Positions 1 through 7,152 of a stretch of 17,665 bases of DNA are shown here, one piece after another. Each line of letters opens with the position of its first letter. Within the stretch, counting starts at the first letter, position 1. Location of the stretch: assembly GCA_904420155.1 (NCBI GenBank), contig CAJFUH010000172.1, forward strand, positions 1-17,665. Reading direction: 5' to 3'. This DNA comes from an uncultured Clostridia bacterium. GTDB lineage: Bacteria > Bacillota > Clostridia > Oscillospirales > Acutalibacteraceae. The notes beneath the pieces are model-generated. The model was not told the origin of the DNA, searched no databases, and worked only from the letters and a program-made list of their open reading frames with translations. The position numbers and the translations under genes are program-made.

Positions 1-905
1 CGCTGTAGAAATGAAGTAAAATAATCGGGCAAATCGCTCTCGATTTCCAGATACCGATGATCCCTGGGATGGATAAAACCAATCAGCTTGGCGTGCAGGC
101 ACTGCCCATGAAGACCGCCTGCCGGCTTTTTCGGGCCGTAAACAGGGTCTCCCGCCACCGGATGGCCTATATACGCCATGTGAACCCGGATCTGATGGGT
201 GCGGCCGGTCTCCAACCGCAGGCGCAGATGGGTAAAATCCCGGTATCGATGCAGCACCCGGTAATGCGTGACGGCATTCCGGCTGTTTTTCTCCGTCACT
301 GCCATTTTTTTTCGATCCACCGGATGCCGTCCAATGGGGGCGTTTACCGTGCCGCTCTCCACGGAAAAACCGCCGTGTACCACCGCCTCATATTCGCGGA
401 TAAAGTCATGCTCTTTGATCTGAGCGGCCAGATGCTGATGAGCAAAATCATTTTTCGCCACAATCAGCAGCCCGCTGGTGTCCTTGTCAATGCGGTGGAC
501 AATCCCCGGACGGATAACCCCATTGATACCGGAGAGGGAATCCCCGCAATGGGCCAGAAGGGCGTTGACCAGCGTACCGGAATAGTTCCCCGGAGCGGGA
601 TGCACCACCATATCTTTTTGTTTGTTCACTACCAATAAATCTTGATCCTCATAACACACATCCAGCGGGATATCCTCCGGCAGCAGTTCCATTGGGGCAG
701 GGTCCGGGATCACCACATCTAAACGATCCCCCTGTTTCAAACGGTAGTTTTTCCCTATCTGTTTCCCATTACAGGAGACTTCTCCCGCGTCCAGAAGACG
801 CTGGACAGAGGAACGGGTCATATCCGGCAGTTTTTCGGAAAGAAATTTATCAATCCGCTGCGCCGCTCCCTCAGCCTCAATGAGAAATGTGGCCTTTGCT
901 TCCAT
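1..905 (-). CDS. rluD: RluD/YlyB-type 23S rRNA pseudouridine synthase, 3' end cut by window edge
   Basis: RluA/RluD-family enzyme that isomerises uridines to pseudouridine, most likely in 23S rRNA. I translated it directly from the minus strand. An N-terminal S4 RNA-binding domain (about residues 15-65) begins after MEAKATFLIEAEG. The catalytic domain carries the family signature HRIDKDTSGLL (about 138-147), with D140 as the expected catalytic aspartate. GRTHQIRVHMA lies near residue 235-245. About 301 codons lie in the window and the family is usually about 300-310 residues, so only a few C-terminal residues are missing. The ATG at 905 lies inside the end of lspA (29-base overlap) and has a GGCGG-like site about 8 bases upstream; an in-frame ATG at 911 is possible. 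The lspA-then-synthase order matches lspA-ylyB in Bacillus. The family call is firm; the target uridines cannot be read from sequence. Confidence 0.93.
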   Translation of the reverse strand, partial: MEAKATFLIEAEGAAQRIDKFLSEKLPDMTRSSVQRLLDAGEVSCNGKQIGKNYRLKQGDRLDVVIPDPAPMELLPEDIPLDVCYEDQDLLVVNKQKDMVVHPAPGNYSGTLVNALLAHCGDSLSGINGVIRPGIVHRIDKDTSGLLIVAKNDFAHQHLAAQIKEHDFIREYEAVVHGGFSVESGTVNAPIGRHPVDRKKMAVTEKNSRNAVTHYRVLHRYRDFTHLRLRLETGRTHQIRVHMAYIGHPVAGDPVYGPKKPAGGLHGQCLHAKLIGFIHPRDHRYLEIESDLPDYFTSFLQ

Positions 906-1407
906 CTTCATCACCGCCGGCTGTCAGCTTCTTCCCTGCGCCTTCCTTTTTATTCAGGGTATCTGAGAAAAACAGGATATATACCATCAGCAACACCGTA
1001 CCCGCCACTACGCAGTAATCCGCAAAATTACACACGGGAGGAAAGAACGTCAATTGGAGATAATCAATCACGTATCCCAAAAACACGCGGTCAATGAGAT
1101 TGCCGATCCCCCCTCCCACAATCAAAACAACGGAGGAAACAAATAATTTATTTTTTCCCGCCTTCCGGAAAAGCAGGAAAATAAGAAACGCCATGACCAG
1201 TACCGTAATAATGATTACCGGCCATCTTTGGTTTTCCATCATACCAAAAGCAACGCCCCTGTTCTCCACATAGGTCAGGTTTAACAGCCCGGGAATTGCT
1301 GTCACCGTCCCTACTGGTTTCAGCGCATATACCACCAAATATTTAATCAGTTGATCTGTCAAAATAATAGTTGCCGATAAAAATAAAGCCAAAACAGGCA
1401 ACTCCAT
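877..1407 (-). CDS. lspA: Lipoprotein signal peptidase (signal peptidase II)
   Basis: Membrane aspartyl protease that removes signal peptides from lipid-modified prolipoproteins after Lgt acts. The 176 residues include four hydrophobic segments (about 5-27, 63-80, 88-105, 131-148). Family motifs are in order: TDQLIKYLV (17-25), NRGVAFG (49-55), GGGIGNLIDR (98-107), GYVIDYL (111-117) and NFADYCVVAG (127-136). The expected catalytic aspartates are D115 and D130. The C-terminal tail (about 149-176) is charged and slightly long. AAAGGAAG directly precedes the ATG, a short spacing. The start follows the ileS terminator and a candidate promoter, so this gene and the downstream pseudouridine synthase, which overlaps it by 29 bases, probably form a two-gene unit. 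Confidence 0.97.
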   Translation of the reverse strand: MELPVLALFLSATIILTDQLIKYLVVYALKPVGTVTAIPGLLNLTYVENRGVAFGMMENQRWPVIIITVLVMAFLIFLLFRKAGKNKLFVSSVVLIVGGGIGNLIDRVFLGYVIDYLQLTFFPPVCNFADYCVVAGTVLLMVYILFFSDTLNKKEGAGKKLTAGGDEDGSKGHISH

Positions 1408-1456
1408 CTTCCTTTCTTTTCATTTATAGGGAATGGCCGCAGTTTTTCCTTCTTTC

Positions 1457-1485
1457 ATTATATTGAAATCGTTTGGACACATAAA
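1457..1485 (-). promoter_or_regulatory. Candidate sigma-A promoter for lspA
   Basis: On the minus strand a perfect TATAAT (1457-1462) lies about 50 bases upstream of the lspA ATG. The -35 region at 17-base spacing is only TTTATG (1480-1485, three of six matches). It sits between the ileS terminator and lspA, which is where a promoter is needed. Inference from position and the -10 box only. Confidence 0.4.
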
Positions 1486-1501
1486 GGCCGGATAACGAAA
1501 G

Positions 1502-1536
1502 AGAGGGTGTAACGCCATGGTACACCCTCTTCTTTT
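1502..1536 (-). terminator. Intrinsic terminator after ileS
   Basis: A perfect 10-base inverted repeat (1502-1511 with 1521-1530, GC-rich core GAGGGTG) has a 9-base loop. It begins a few bases after the ileS stop. On the minus strand an A-rich run precedes it and a moderately U-rich CTTTCGTT follows. The strongest T-run (1533-1538) is on the plus-strand side, so it could also stop antisense transcription. Confidence 0.7.
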
Positions 1537-4332
1537 TTATTCTCCTTTGACCACGCTGGCACAACGGTGGCATAGTTGAGGATGTTCCGCATCCTGGCCC
1601 ACTGTATCGCTGTAAACCCAGCAACGCACACATTTTTCGCCGTGCGCATGTTTTACCGAAACAGAGAATCCTTCCGTCTCTCCCTGGTAATCGCCCTCCC
1701 CGGCATTTAGCGCTTCTACCTCAGAAACGATGAACACTGTTTTGAGGTCCTGCTCTACCGTTTTTACAAAGTCATATAACTCGCCTTGGCAGTAGAGCTC
1801 CACCTTTGCCTCTAAGGATTTACCGATCTTCTTTTCCTTTCTGGCAAGTTCCAGCGCTTTCTGCACGTCGTCGCGCAGGGCATGGATACGATCCCATCGG
1901 GAAATAAACGCGTCGTCCACCTGTACTCCGGTAGGCTCCGGCATCTCGTTATATAGGACGCAGGAGGCGTCTTCCTTGTCGCTGTGGGGCATAAAGCTCC
2001 AGATTTCATCAGAAGTATAAGCCAAAATCGGAGCAATCATACGGGTCATAGCGTCCAAAATCATATAAATAGCTGTTTGCGCCGCCCGGCGGGACTGCCC
2101 GTCGGCTTTGTCGGCATACAAACGATCCTTGATAACATCCAGGTAGAAGTTAGACATATCCACCACGCAGAAATTATGAATCGCGTGGTAAACCTGATGG
2201 AATTCAAAGGTATCGTAACCTTCCCGCACTTTCTTATTGAGGGCGTCCAGTTGGTAGAGAGCCCATTGATCAATGGGCTGAAGCTGATCCAGAGGGACGC
2301 AATCCTTATTGGGATCAAAATCGTAAAGGTTCCCCAGGATATAGCGAGCCGTGTTGCGGATCTTGCGGTAAGCTTCCGACAACTGCTTCAAAATATCTTT
2401 GGAAATCCGGATATCGGCGTGATAATCCGAGGAAGCCACCCACAAGCGCAGGATATCTGCGCCGTATTCGTTGACGATATCCGCTGGGACGATGCCGTTC
2501 CCCAAGGATTTTGACATCTTGCGGCCTTCTCCGTCTACAACCCATCCGTGGGTAACAACCGCTTTATAGGGAGCTTTCCCCTTTGTAGCTACGGAGGTCA
2601 GCAAAGAAGACTGGAACCATCCGCGATATTGATCGGCCCCCTCCAGGTACAGGTCCGCCGGCCACTTCAAGTTGGGGCGTTCTTCCAGCACCGCAGCATG
2701 GGTGGTGCCGGAATCGAACCACACGTCCATGATATCCTTCTCTTTATCAAAGGATGTGCAACCACATTTTTTGCAGCGGGTGCCCTCTGGTAGGAACGCC
2801 GAAGCATCCTTGCTGTACCAACTGTCGGAGCCTTCCTTGCGGAAGACTTCCGCCACCGCCAGCATGGCCTCTTTTTCGATCAGGGGTTCCCCGCACTCCT
2901 TACAGAAGAAGATCGGGATAGGGACACCCCATTTGCGCTGACGGGAAATACACCAGTCTTTGCGCTCACGGACCATGGAAGTAATCCGGTCCTCTCCCCA
3001 AGCGGGAATCCATTGTACATCCTTGATGGCTTCTACCGCCTGGTCCTTAAAATCATCGACAGAGCAGAACCATTGCTCCGTAGCGCGGAACAGGATGGGG
3101 TTTTTGCAACGCCAGCAGTGGGGATACTGGTGGATGATCTTCTCAATGGCAAACATCGCATTGATATCCTCCAAATGCTTGGCAATGGCTTTGTTGGCTT
3201 CAGCCGTGGTCAGTCCTGCAAACGGGCCGGCTTCTGCAGTCAGTTTGCCATGGCTGTCCACCGGGACAATCACCGGGATTTCCGGATAATTGCGGCAGAC
3301 ATCGAAGTCCTCCACGCCGTGTCCGGGAGCGGTGTGTACGCATCCGGTACCGCTTTCCAGGGTCACGTGGTCGCCTACAATCACCAGGGATTCCCGATCC
3401 AGGAAGGGATGGGCGGTCTTCATATATTCCAGTTCGGAACCCTTTATGGTTCCCAGCACCTGGTACCCTTCTTTTCCCGCCGCTTTCATAGCGGATTCAT
3501 ACAAAGCTTCCGCCATGACATAATACTCATTTTCCCACTGGATCAGGCTGTAAGTAAATTCCGGCCCCACGCAGATCGCCACGTTTCCGGGTAACGTCCA
3601 GGTGGTGGTGGTCCAAATGACAAAATAAGTATGCTCTAAATTAGCTCCCATTTGGGACAGCAGTCCCTTGTCGTCGGTTACATGGAATTTTACATAAATA
3701 GAATCGCAGGGATCTTCCGCATACTCGATTTCCGCTTCCGCCAAGGCGGTTTCGCAGTCCGGGCACCAGTATACCGGTTTTAATCCCTTATAGATATAAC
3801 CCTTGCAGGCCATCTCCGCGAATACTTCAATTTGCTTGGCCTCAAATTCCGGAAGCAGGGTGATATAGGGATTCTCCCATTCCCCAATGCCGCCCAAACG
3901 CTTAAACTGGTTGCGCTGGTCGTCGATATATTTACGGGCAAAATCGCGGCAGATGTTCCGAAGCTCCACATCGGAAATTGTCGTAGAATTCCCCACCCCA
4001 GCCTTTTTACGGGCTTTTAACTCAGTGGGCAGTCCGTGGGTATCCCAGCCGGGTACATACGGCGCCTGAAATCCCGCCATATTCTTATAACGGACAATGA
4101 AGTCCTTTAACGTCTTGTTGAGGGCGGTTCCCAGATGGATATCGCCGTTGGCATAAGGAGGGCCGTCGTGGAGCACATACTTGGGTTTCCCCTCATTTTT
4201 CTCCATCAGCTTATGATAAACATCCTCTTTTTCCCATTTCTCCAGGAGCTGAGGCTCCATTTTAGGTAAGCCCGCCCGCATGGGAAACTCGGTTTTGGGC
4301 AAATTCATCGTACTGTTGTAATCCTGAGACAT
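1537..4332 (-). CDS. ileS: Isoleucyl-tRNA synthetase (class I)
   Basis: Charges tRNA-Ile with isoleucine in the cytoplasm and edits mischarged valine. The 931 residues fit the standard bacterial type. The first class I signature is GPPYANGDIHLGTALNK, with HLGT at 66-69 in place of the textbook HIGH; the second is KMSKS at 605-609. The CP1 editing domain is recognisable from TTTTWTLPGN and GTGCVHTAPGHGVEDF. An internal CxxC pair (C477/C480 and C520/C523) suggests a metal-binding knuckle. The C-terminal zinc ribbon is C901, C904, C921, C924. The ATG has AAGGGAG about 10 bases upstream. It lies 41 bases after divIVA, as in the Bacillus ylm-divIVA-ileS order. That gap leaves no room for a T-box leader, so control is probably through upstream transcription and the small hairpin between the genes. 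Confidence 0.99.
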   Translation of the reverse strand: MSQDYNSTMNLPKTEFPMRAGLPKMEPQLLEKWEKEDVYHKLMEKNEGKPKYVLHDGPPYANGDIHLGTALNKTLKDFIVRYKNMAGFQAPYVPGWDTHGLPTELKARKKAGVGNSTTISDVELRNICRDFARKYIDDQRNQFKRLGGIGEWENPYITLLPEFEAKQIEVFAEMACKGYIYKGLKPVYWCPDCETALAEAEIEYAEDPCDSIYVKFHVTDDKGLLSQMGANLEHTYFVIWTTTTWTLPGNVAICVGPEFTYSLIQWENEYYVMAEALYESAMKAAGKEGYQVLGTIKGSELEYMKTAHPFLDRESLVIVGDHVTLESGTGCVHTAPGHGVEDFDVCRNYPEIPVIVPVDSHGKLTAEAGPFAGLTTAEANKAIAKHLEDINAMFAIEKIIHQYPHCWRCKNPILFRATEQWFCSVDDFKDQAVEAIKDVQWIPAWGEDRITSMVRERKDWCISRQRKWGVPIPIFFCKECGEPLIEKEAMLAVAEVFRKEGSDSWYSKDASAFLPEGTRCKKCGCTSFDKEKDIMDVWFDSGTTHAAVLEERPNLKWPADLYLEGADQYRGWFQSSLLTSVATKGKAPYKAVVTHGWVVDGEGRKMSKSLGNGIVPADIVNEYGADILRLWVASSDYHADIRISKDILKQLSEAYRKIRNTARYILGNLYDFDPNKDCVPLDQLQPIDQWALYQLDALNKKVREGYDTFEFHQVYHAIHNFCVVDMSNFYLDVIKDRLYADKADGQSRRAAQTAIYMILDAMTRMIAPILAYTSDEIWSFMPHSDKEDASCVLYNEMPEPTGVQVDDAFISRWDRIHALRDDVQKALELARKEKKIGKSLEAKVELYCQGELYDFVKTVEQDLKTVFIVSEVEALNAGEGDYQGETEGFSVSVKHAHGEKCVRCWVYSDTVGQDAEHPQLCHRCASVVKGE

Positions 4333-4360
4333 GAAATCTATTCTCCCTTGCTCTTGTTAT

Positions 4361-4382
4361 ATAAAAACGGAAATTATTTCCG
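4361..4382 (-). terminator. Small hairpin with the divIVA stop codon in its loop, followed by U5
   Basis: On the minus strand CGGAAA-TAA-TTTCCG forms a perfect 6-base stem (4368-4373 with 4377-4382). Its three-base loop is exactly the divIVA TAA stop (4374-4376). TTTTTATAT follows immediately. This has the form of a weak intrinsic terminator or attenuator before ileS, 41 bases downstream. The stem is short and half A-T, so partial termination or mRNA 3'-end protection is more likely than a full stop. Confidence 0.4.
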
Positions 4383-5123
4383 ATCAAACAACCCTAGAGG
4401 CGATTCGTCCTCATCTTTGGACAAATCATAATCTTCCCCAAATTTTAACACGCCAAATTTCTGAACCACACTGGGGGGCGTATCTTCTTGTTTTTCCTCT
4501 GCTGGCATATCCGGCTGCTTTACCGTAAAGCCATCGGTTTCCTGTTTTTCCGGGGCCTCTTTCTCAACAGCCGCCGGCTGTTCTTCCTGCTTTTCCTCCG
4601 AAACAGGGATATCCTTCTTTCCCTCTTCAGCAACTGCCTGTTCCGCTGTTTCCTCTTTCTCTTTGGAAAAGCTTCCCTTAGTGGGAAGAGCGTCAATAAG
4701 GGTCAAATGTTCTTTATAAATGGCCAGCAGGCGGGAACGGAAATTGATCACTTCCTGCTGCAAATGTTCGATGGTCTTCTGCTGTTCCTCCACTTCATGC
4801 TGCGCATTCGCGATGATCTTTTCTCCCTTGATGGTGGCATCCTTGATGATCACTTCTGACTTATGCTTGGCTTCTCTTACCGATGCGTCCGCTAATTTTT
4901 GGGCATTGAGCAGGGTGGTGCGGATACTCTCTTCATCATTGCGGTACTCTTCTACTTTTTGTGCCAGGAGGTCCAGCTTTTTCGCCAGTTCCTCTCTTTC
5001 TTTCTTCATTTGATCAAATGTCAACTGGACCTGATCGATAAAAGCGTCTACATCATCCGGACGGTATCCGCCCAGATTGGCACGCCGAAAGCTCACATTT
5101 GCAATGTCCTCCGATTTTAACAT
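4374..5123 (-). CDS. divIVA: DivIVA-family cell division/polarity protein
   Basis: Coiled-coil scaffold that binds negatively curved membrane at division sites and poles. From the ATG at 5123 it has 249 residues. The N-terminal lipid-binding domain shows MLKSEDIANVSFRRANLGGY and RPDDVDAFID (21-30). A long heptad-type coiled coil runs to about residue 145. A low-complexity tail rich in Glu, Lys, Gln and Pro (about 150-225) leads to a short acidic end finishing in LGLFDRK. An in-frame ATG at 5129 exists but is only 2 bases from AGGAGG; the ATG at 5123 has 8-base spacing and gives the family-typical ML...DI start. It sits between ylmH and ileS as in other Firmicutes. The tail is longer than the approximately 165-residue Bacillus protein. 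Its partners cannot be inferred. Confidence 0.95.
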   Translation of the reverse strand: MLKSEDIANVSFRRANLGGYRPDDVDAFIDQVQLTFDQMKKEREELAKKLDLLAQKVEEYRNDEESIRTTLLNAQKLADASVREAKHKSEVIIKDATIKGEKIIANAQHEVEEQQKTIEHLQQEVINFRSRLLAIYKEHLTLIDALPTKGSFSKEKEETAEQAVAEEGKKDIPVSEEKQEEQPAAVEKEAPEKQETDGFTVKQPDMPAEEKQEDTPPSVVQKFGVLKFGEDYDLSKDEDESPLGLFDRK

Positions 5124-5131
5124 TTCCATTA

Positions 5132-5137
5132 CCTCCT
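5132..5137 (-). promoter_or_regulatory. divIVA ribosome binding site (decides start)
   Basis: A perfect AGGAGG immediately follows the ylmH TAG stop. Spacing is 8 bases to the ATG at 5123 but only 2 to the ATG at 5129, which favours the shorter protein. Confidence 0.8.
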
Positions 5138-5908
5138 CTATTGGTATCGTTTGGCAAGTAATCTCAGCCGTCCCTTCTTGGTGGGCGGCCCGATTTGATC
5201 CACGCGATATTTTCCATAACCTTTTATAGAAAGGATATTCTCCGATATTACCTTGGTACTGCCAGACAACACTGTTTCATAATTCAGTGAAACATTCCCG
5301 CTCCGTATCAGGGAATCGGCCTTTTCTCTGCTGGAATGGGTGAGAGATGCCACGATACAATCCAATCGAGAGGAAGCAATCGTGGAATTGAGTTCCTCAA
5401 ACCCTCTGCCCGCCGGAAGATCGCCGGGATCCCCTTCTATAAACCGGATTCCCGCGCCTCCTACTTTATGCATTTGGGCCATGATATATTCGGAGACCTC
5501 TTGGCGGACAAAAAGCACGCAGCGCCCTTCTTCTACCAGGATATCCCCCACTGTCTCCCGTCCAATTCCCTGGGCCATCAACGTTCCCAAAAAATCCCGG
5601 TGGCTAAGAGGATCCTCTTTACGAAAAACAGTATATAAGGGAAGAACCGGAAAGCTATCGCAGTCCGGTTGCTGTCTCTCTGGAAAAGCGCCGAAAACAA
5701 CACGCTGTGCGCCGTCGTATCCGCCCCACAGCATGTACTGTTCAAATCTCAGGCCTTTTGCGATCTTCTCCGCCATAGCCGCCTGCCTCTCGTCCAGAAA
5801 TCCTACAAAATGTGGATAATTCCGCAGTTCACACAGGCGCACGGCGTCCTCTATTCTGGCGGCTAGCACAGAATCTTCCATACCGGCCGCTCTCTTCTTT
5901 TCTTTCAT
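5138..5908 (-). CDS. ylmH: YlmH-family S4-domain RNA-binding protein
   Basis: A 256-residue protein of the YlmH family, encoded in the division cluster of many Gram-positives. The N-terminal domain contains HFVGFLDERQ (33-42), followed by the family's mixed alpha/beta region. The C-terminal S4 RNA-binding fold runs from about SRLDCIVASLTHSSREKADSLI to the end and includes SGNVSLNYE. The basic end GRLRLLAKRYQ fits nucleic-acid contact. S4 proteins bind structured RNA; Bacillus YlmH has been linked to ribosome/peptidyl-tRNA quality control, but its job in division is unresolved. It starts 12 bases after sepF and has no clear Shine-Dalgarno sequence, suggesting coupled translation; an in-frame ATG at 5881 is an alternative start. 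The usual ylmG (YggT) gene between sepF and ylmH is absent. Confidence 0.93.
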   Translation of the reverse strand: MKEKKRAAGMEDSVLAARIEDAVRLCELRNYPHFVGFLDERQAAMAEKIAKGLRFEQYMLWGGYDGAQRVVFGAFPERQQPDCDSFPVLPLYTVFRKEDPLSHRDFLGTLMAQGIGRETVGDILVEEGRCVLFVRQEVSEYIMAQMHKVGGAGIRFIEGDPGDLPAGRGFEELNSTIASSRLDCIVASLTHSSREKADSLIRSGNVSLNYETVLSGSTKVISENILSIKGYGKYRVDQIGPPTKKGRLRLLAKRYQ

Positions 5909-5920
5909 ACCAACGAGAAA

Positions 5921-6409
5921 TTAGAAATAAACGCCGTTATTTTCCAATTCATCCAACACGTCGTTTCCAGTAAGTTCTACATTGTATGGGGTGATGATAA
6001 AGGTATCCGTTGCGACGCGCTTAATTTTCCCATTATTGGCATAGGCAACGCCGCTAAGAAAATCCAAAATTCTCCGGGAGACCTCTTTTTCCGTATTCTC
6101 TAAGTTGAGCACTACCGTATGCATCTTTAGCAGTTCATCAGCCACTGCACAAGTTTCATCCCCAAAACGCTCCGGTTTGAAGAGAACCACCTGCAGTTGG
6201 GTAGTAGCATGGATATTTACCACTTTATTATTGGAAGCCGCTCCGCTGGGACGACGGGCCGCCTCCCTATCCCGGGCCTCCTCGCGGTCCCGTCTGGAGT
6301 ATACCATTTCCTCTTCTTCTTCCTCTTCTACCTCATCGTAGTCCTCGTAATCGTATTCATCTTCCGGCGGGGTCCACATATCCTTCAATTTCTGTACAAA
6401 CCGTGCCAT
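5921..6409 (-). CDS. sepF: Cell division protein SepF
   Basis: SepF is a membrane-associated Z-ring anchor that bundles FtsZ filaments and helps FtsA. The 162 residues show the three expected parts. An N-terminal amphipathic membrane-targeting helix is MARFVQKLKDMW (1-12). A disordered linker (about 13-68) is first extremely acidic (Asp/Glu/Tyr runs, including seven consecutive Glu) and then Arg-rich. The globular SepF core (about 70-162) includes KVVNIHATTQLQVVLFKPE, the GVAYANNGKIKRVATDTFI region and a terminal ENNGVYF. AGGGAGGAAC lies about 9 bases upstream of the ATG and overlaps the yggS stop region. Its position between yggS and ylmH is classic. It is expected to be co-expressed with both neighbours. 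Confidence 0.98.
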   Translation of the reverse strand: MARFVQKLKDMWTPPEDEYDYEDYDEVEEEEEEEMVYSRRDREEARDREAARRPSGAASNNKVVNIHATTQLQVVLFKPERFGDETCAVADELLKMHTVVLNLENTEKEVSRRILDFLSGVAYANNGKIKRVATDTFIITPYNVELTGNDVLDELENNGVYF

Positions 6410-6423
6410 AAAAATGTTCCTCC

Positions 6424-7152
6424 CTATTGATTATAATTCCTTGCGCCAAACAGAGCAGACCCGATACGAACCATATTGGCTCCCTCTAAAATGGCTTCTT
6501 CGTAATCGCCTGACATTCCCATAGATAAAAACTGTATGGTACCATTATCTATTTTTTTAGCCCTCATGTCAATAAACAGTTGATGCATCTGCGAAAAATA
6601 TTCGCGAACCTCCTCTTTTTTCTCACAAATTGGCGGAATCGCCATCAATCCCTGTAGGCTGATTCCCGGCAAAGCATTGATCTGGCTGACAAGTTCCGGC
6701 AGCGCTTCCGGGGCAACTCCTGATTTGCTCTCTTCCCCGCCAATATTGACCTCTACCAAAACCTTTGTGAGGTACCCCTGTTTTTGAGAAATACGGGAAA
6801 TCTCCTGCGCTAACTTCCAACTGTCCACAGACTGGATCATGCTTACTTTCCCTACGATCTGGCGTACTTTATTGGTCTGCAAATGTCCAATAAAGTGCCT
6901 CACGCAAGGACGGTAACTTTCTTCTTTCTCTAAAAACTCCTGTACCTTGTTTTCTCCAATCACATGAATGCCCAAATCAATGCCGTAATTGATGATTTCC
7001 ACTGGGACGGTTTTGGTTGCGGCCAATAATGTGATATCCTCTGGCTTCCTCCCGGATTTCACCGCCGCTTCAGAAATCCGCTCCATAATTCTCTGATAAT
7101 TTTCTTTTACTGTTTTACAGCGGGCCTGTAATTCATCTGACCATTTTTCCAT
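6424..7152 (-). CDS. yggS: YggS/YlmE-family pyridoxal phosphate homeostasis protein
   Basis: PLP-binding TIM-barrel protein (COG0325/PLPBP family) that controls vitamin B6 and amino/keto-acid homeostasis; no catalytic activity is firmly known. The 242 residues match family length. Recognisable segments are LLAATKTVP with the Schiff-base lysine K47, IGENKVQEF, HFIGHLQTNKVR, LVEVNIGGEESKSG, LQGLMAIPP, LSMGMSGDYEEAI and the phosphate-binding end VRIGSALFGARN. It overlaps the end of the HlyD-like gene by 20 bases, so the two are probably translationally coupled; the upstream Shine-Dalgarno site is weak. In Bacillus the same gene (ylmE) heads the ylm-sepF-divIVA cluster. Confidence 0.97.
   Translation of the reverse strand: MEKWSDELQARCKTVKENYQRIMERISEAAVKSGRKPEDITLLAATKTVPVEIINYGIDLGIHVIGENKVQEFLEKEESYRPCVRHFIGHLQTNKVRQIVGKVSMIQSVDSWKLAQEISRISQKQGYLTKVLVEVNIGGEESKSGVAPEALPELVSQINALPGISLQGLMAIPPICEKKEEVREYFSQMHQLFIDMRAKKIDNGTIQFLSMGMSGDYEEAILEGANMVRIGSALFGARNYNQ

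Noticed and set aside
57..638. 193-codon plus-strand open frame
   Set aside because: It lies antisense to the RluD-like gene, whose minus-strand translation shows the full catalytic signature; the plus-strand product resembles nothing and has no ribosome binding site.
3013..3594. 193-codon plus-strand open frame
   Set aside because: Antisense to ileS within well-conserved coding sequence; a shadow of codon bias.
4333..4373. T-box riboswitch ahead of ileS
   Set aside because: The 41-base gap is far too short for a T-box leader and no T-box sequence is visible upstream within divIVA.
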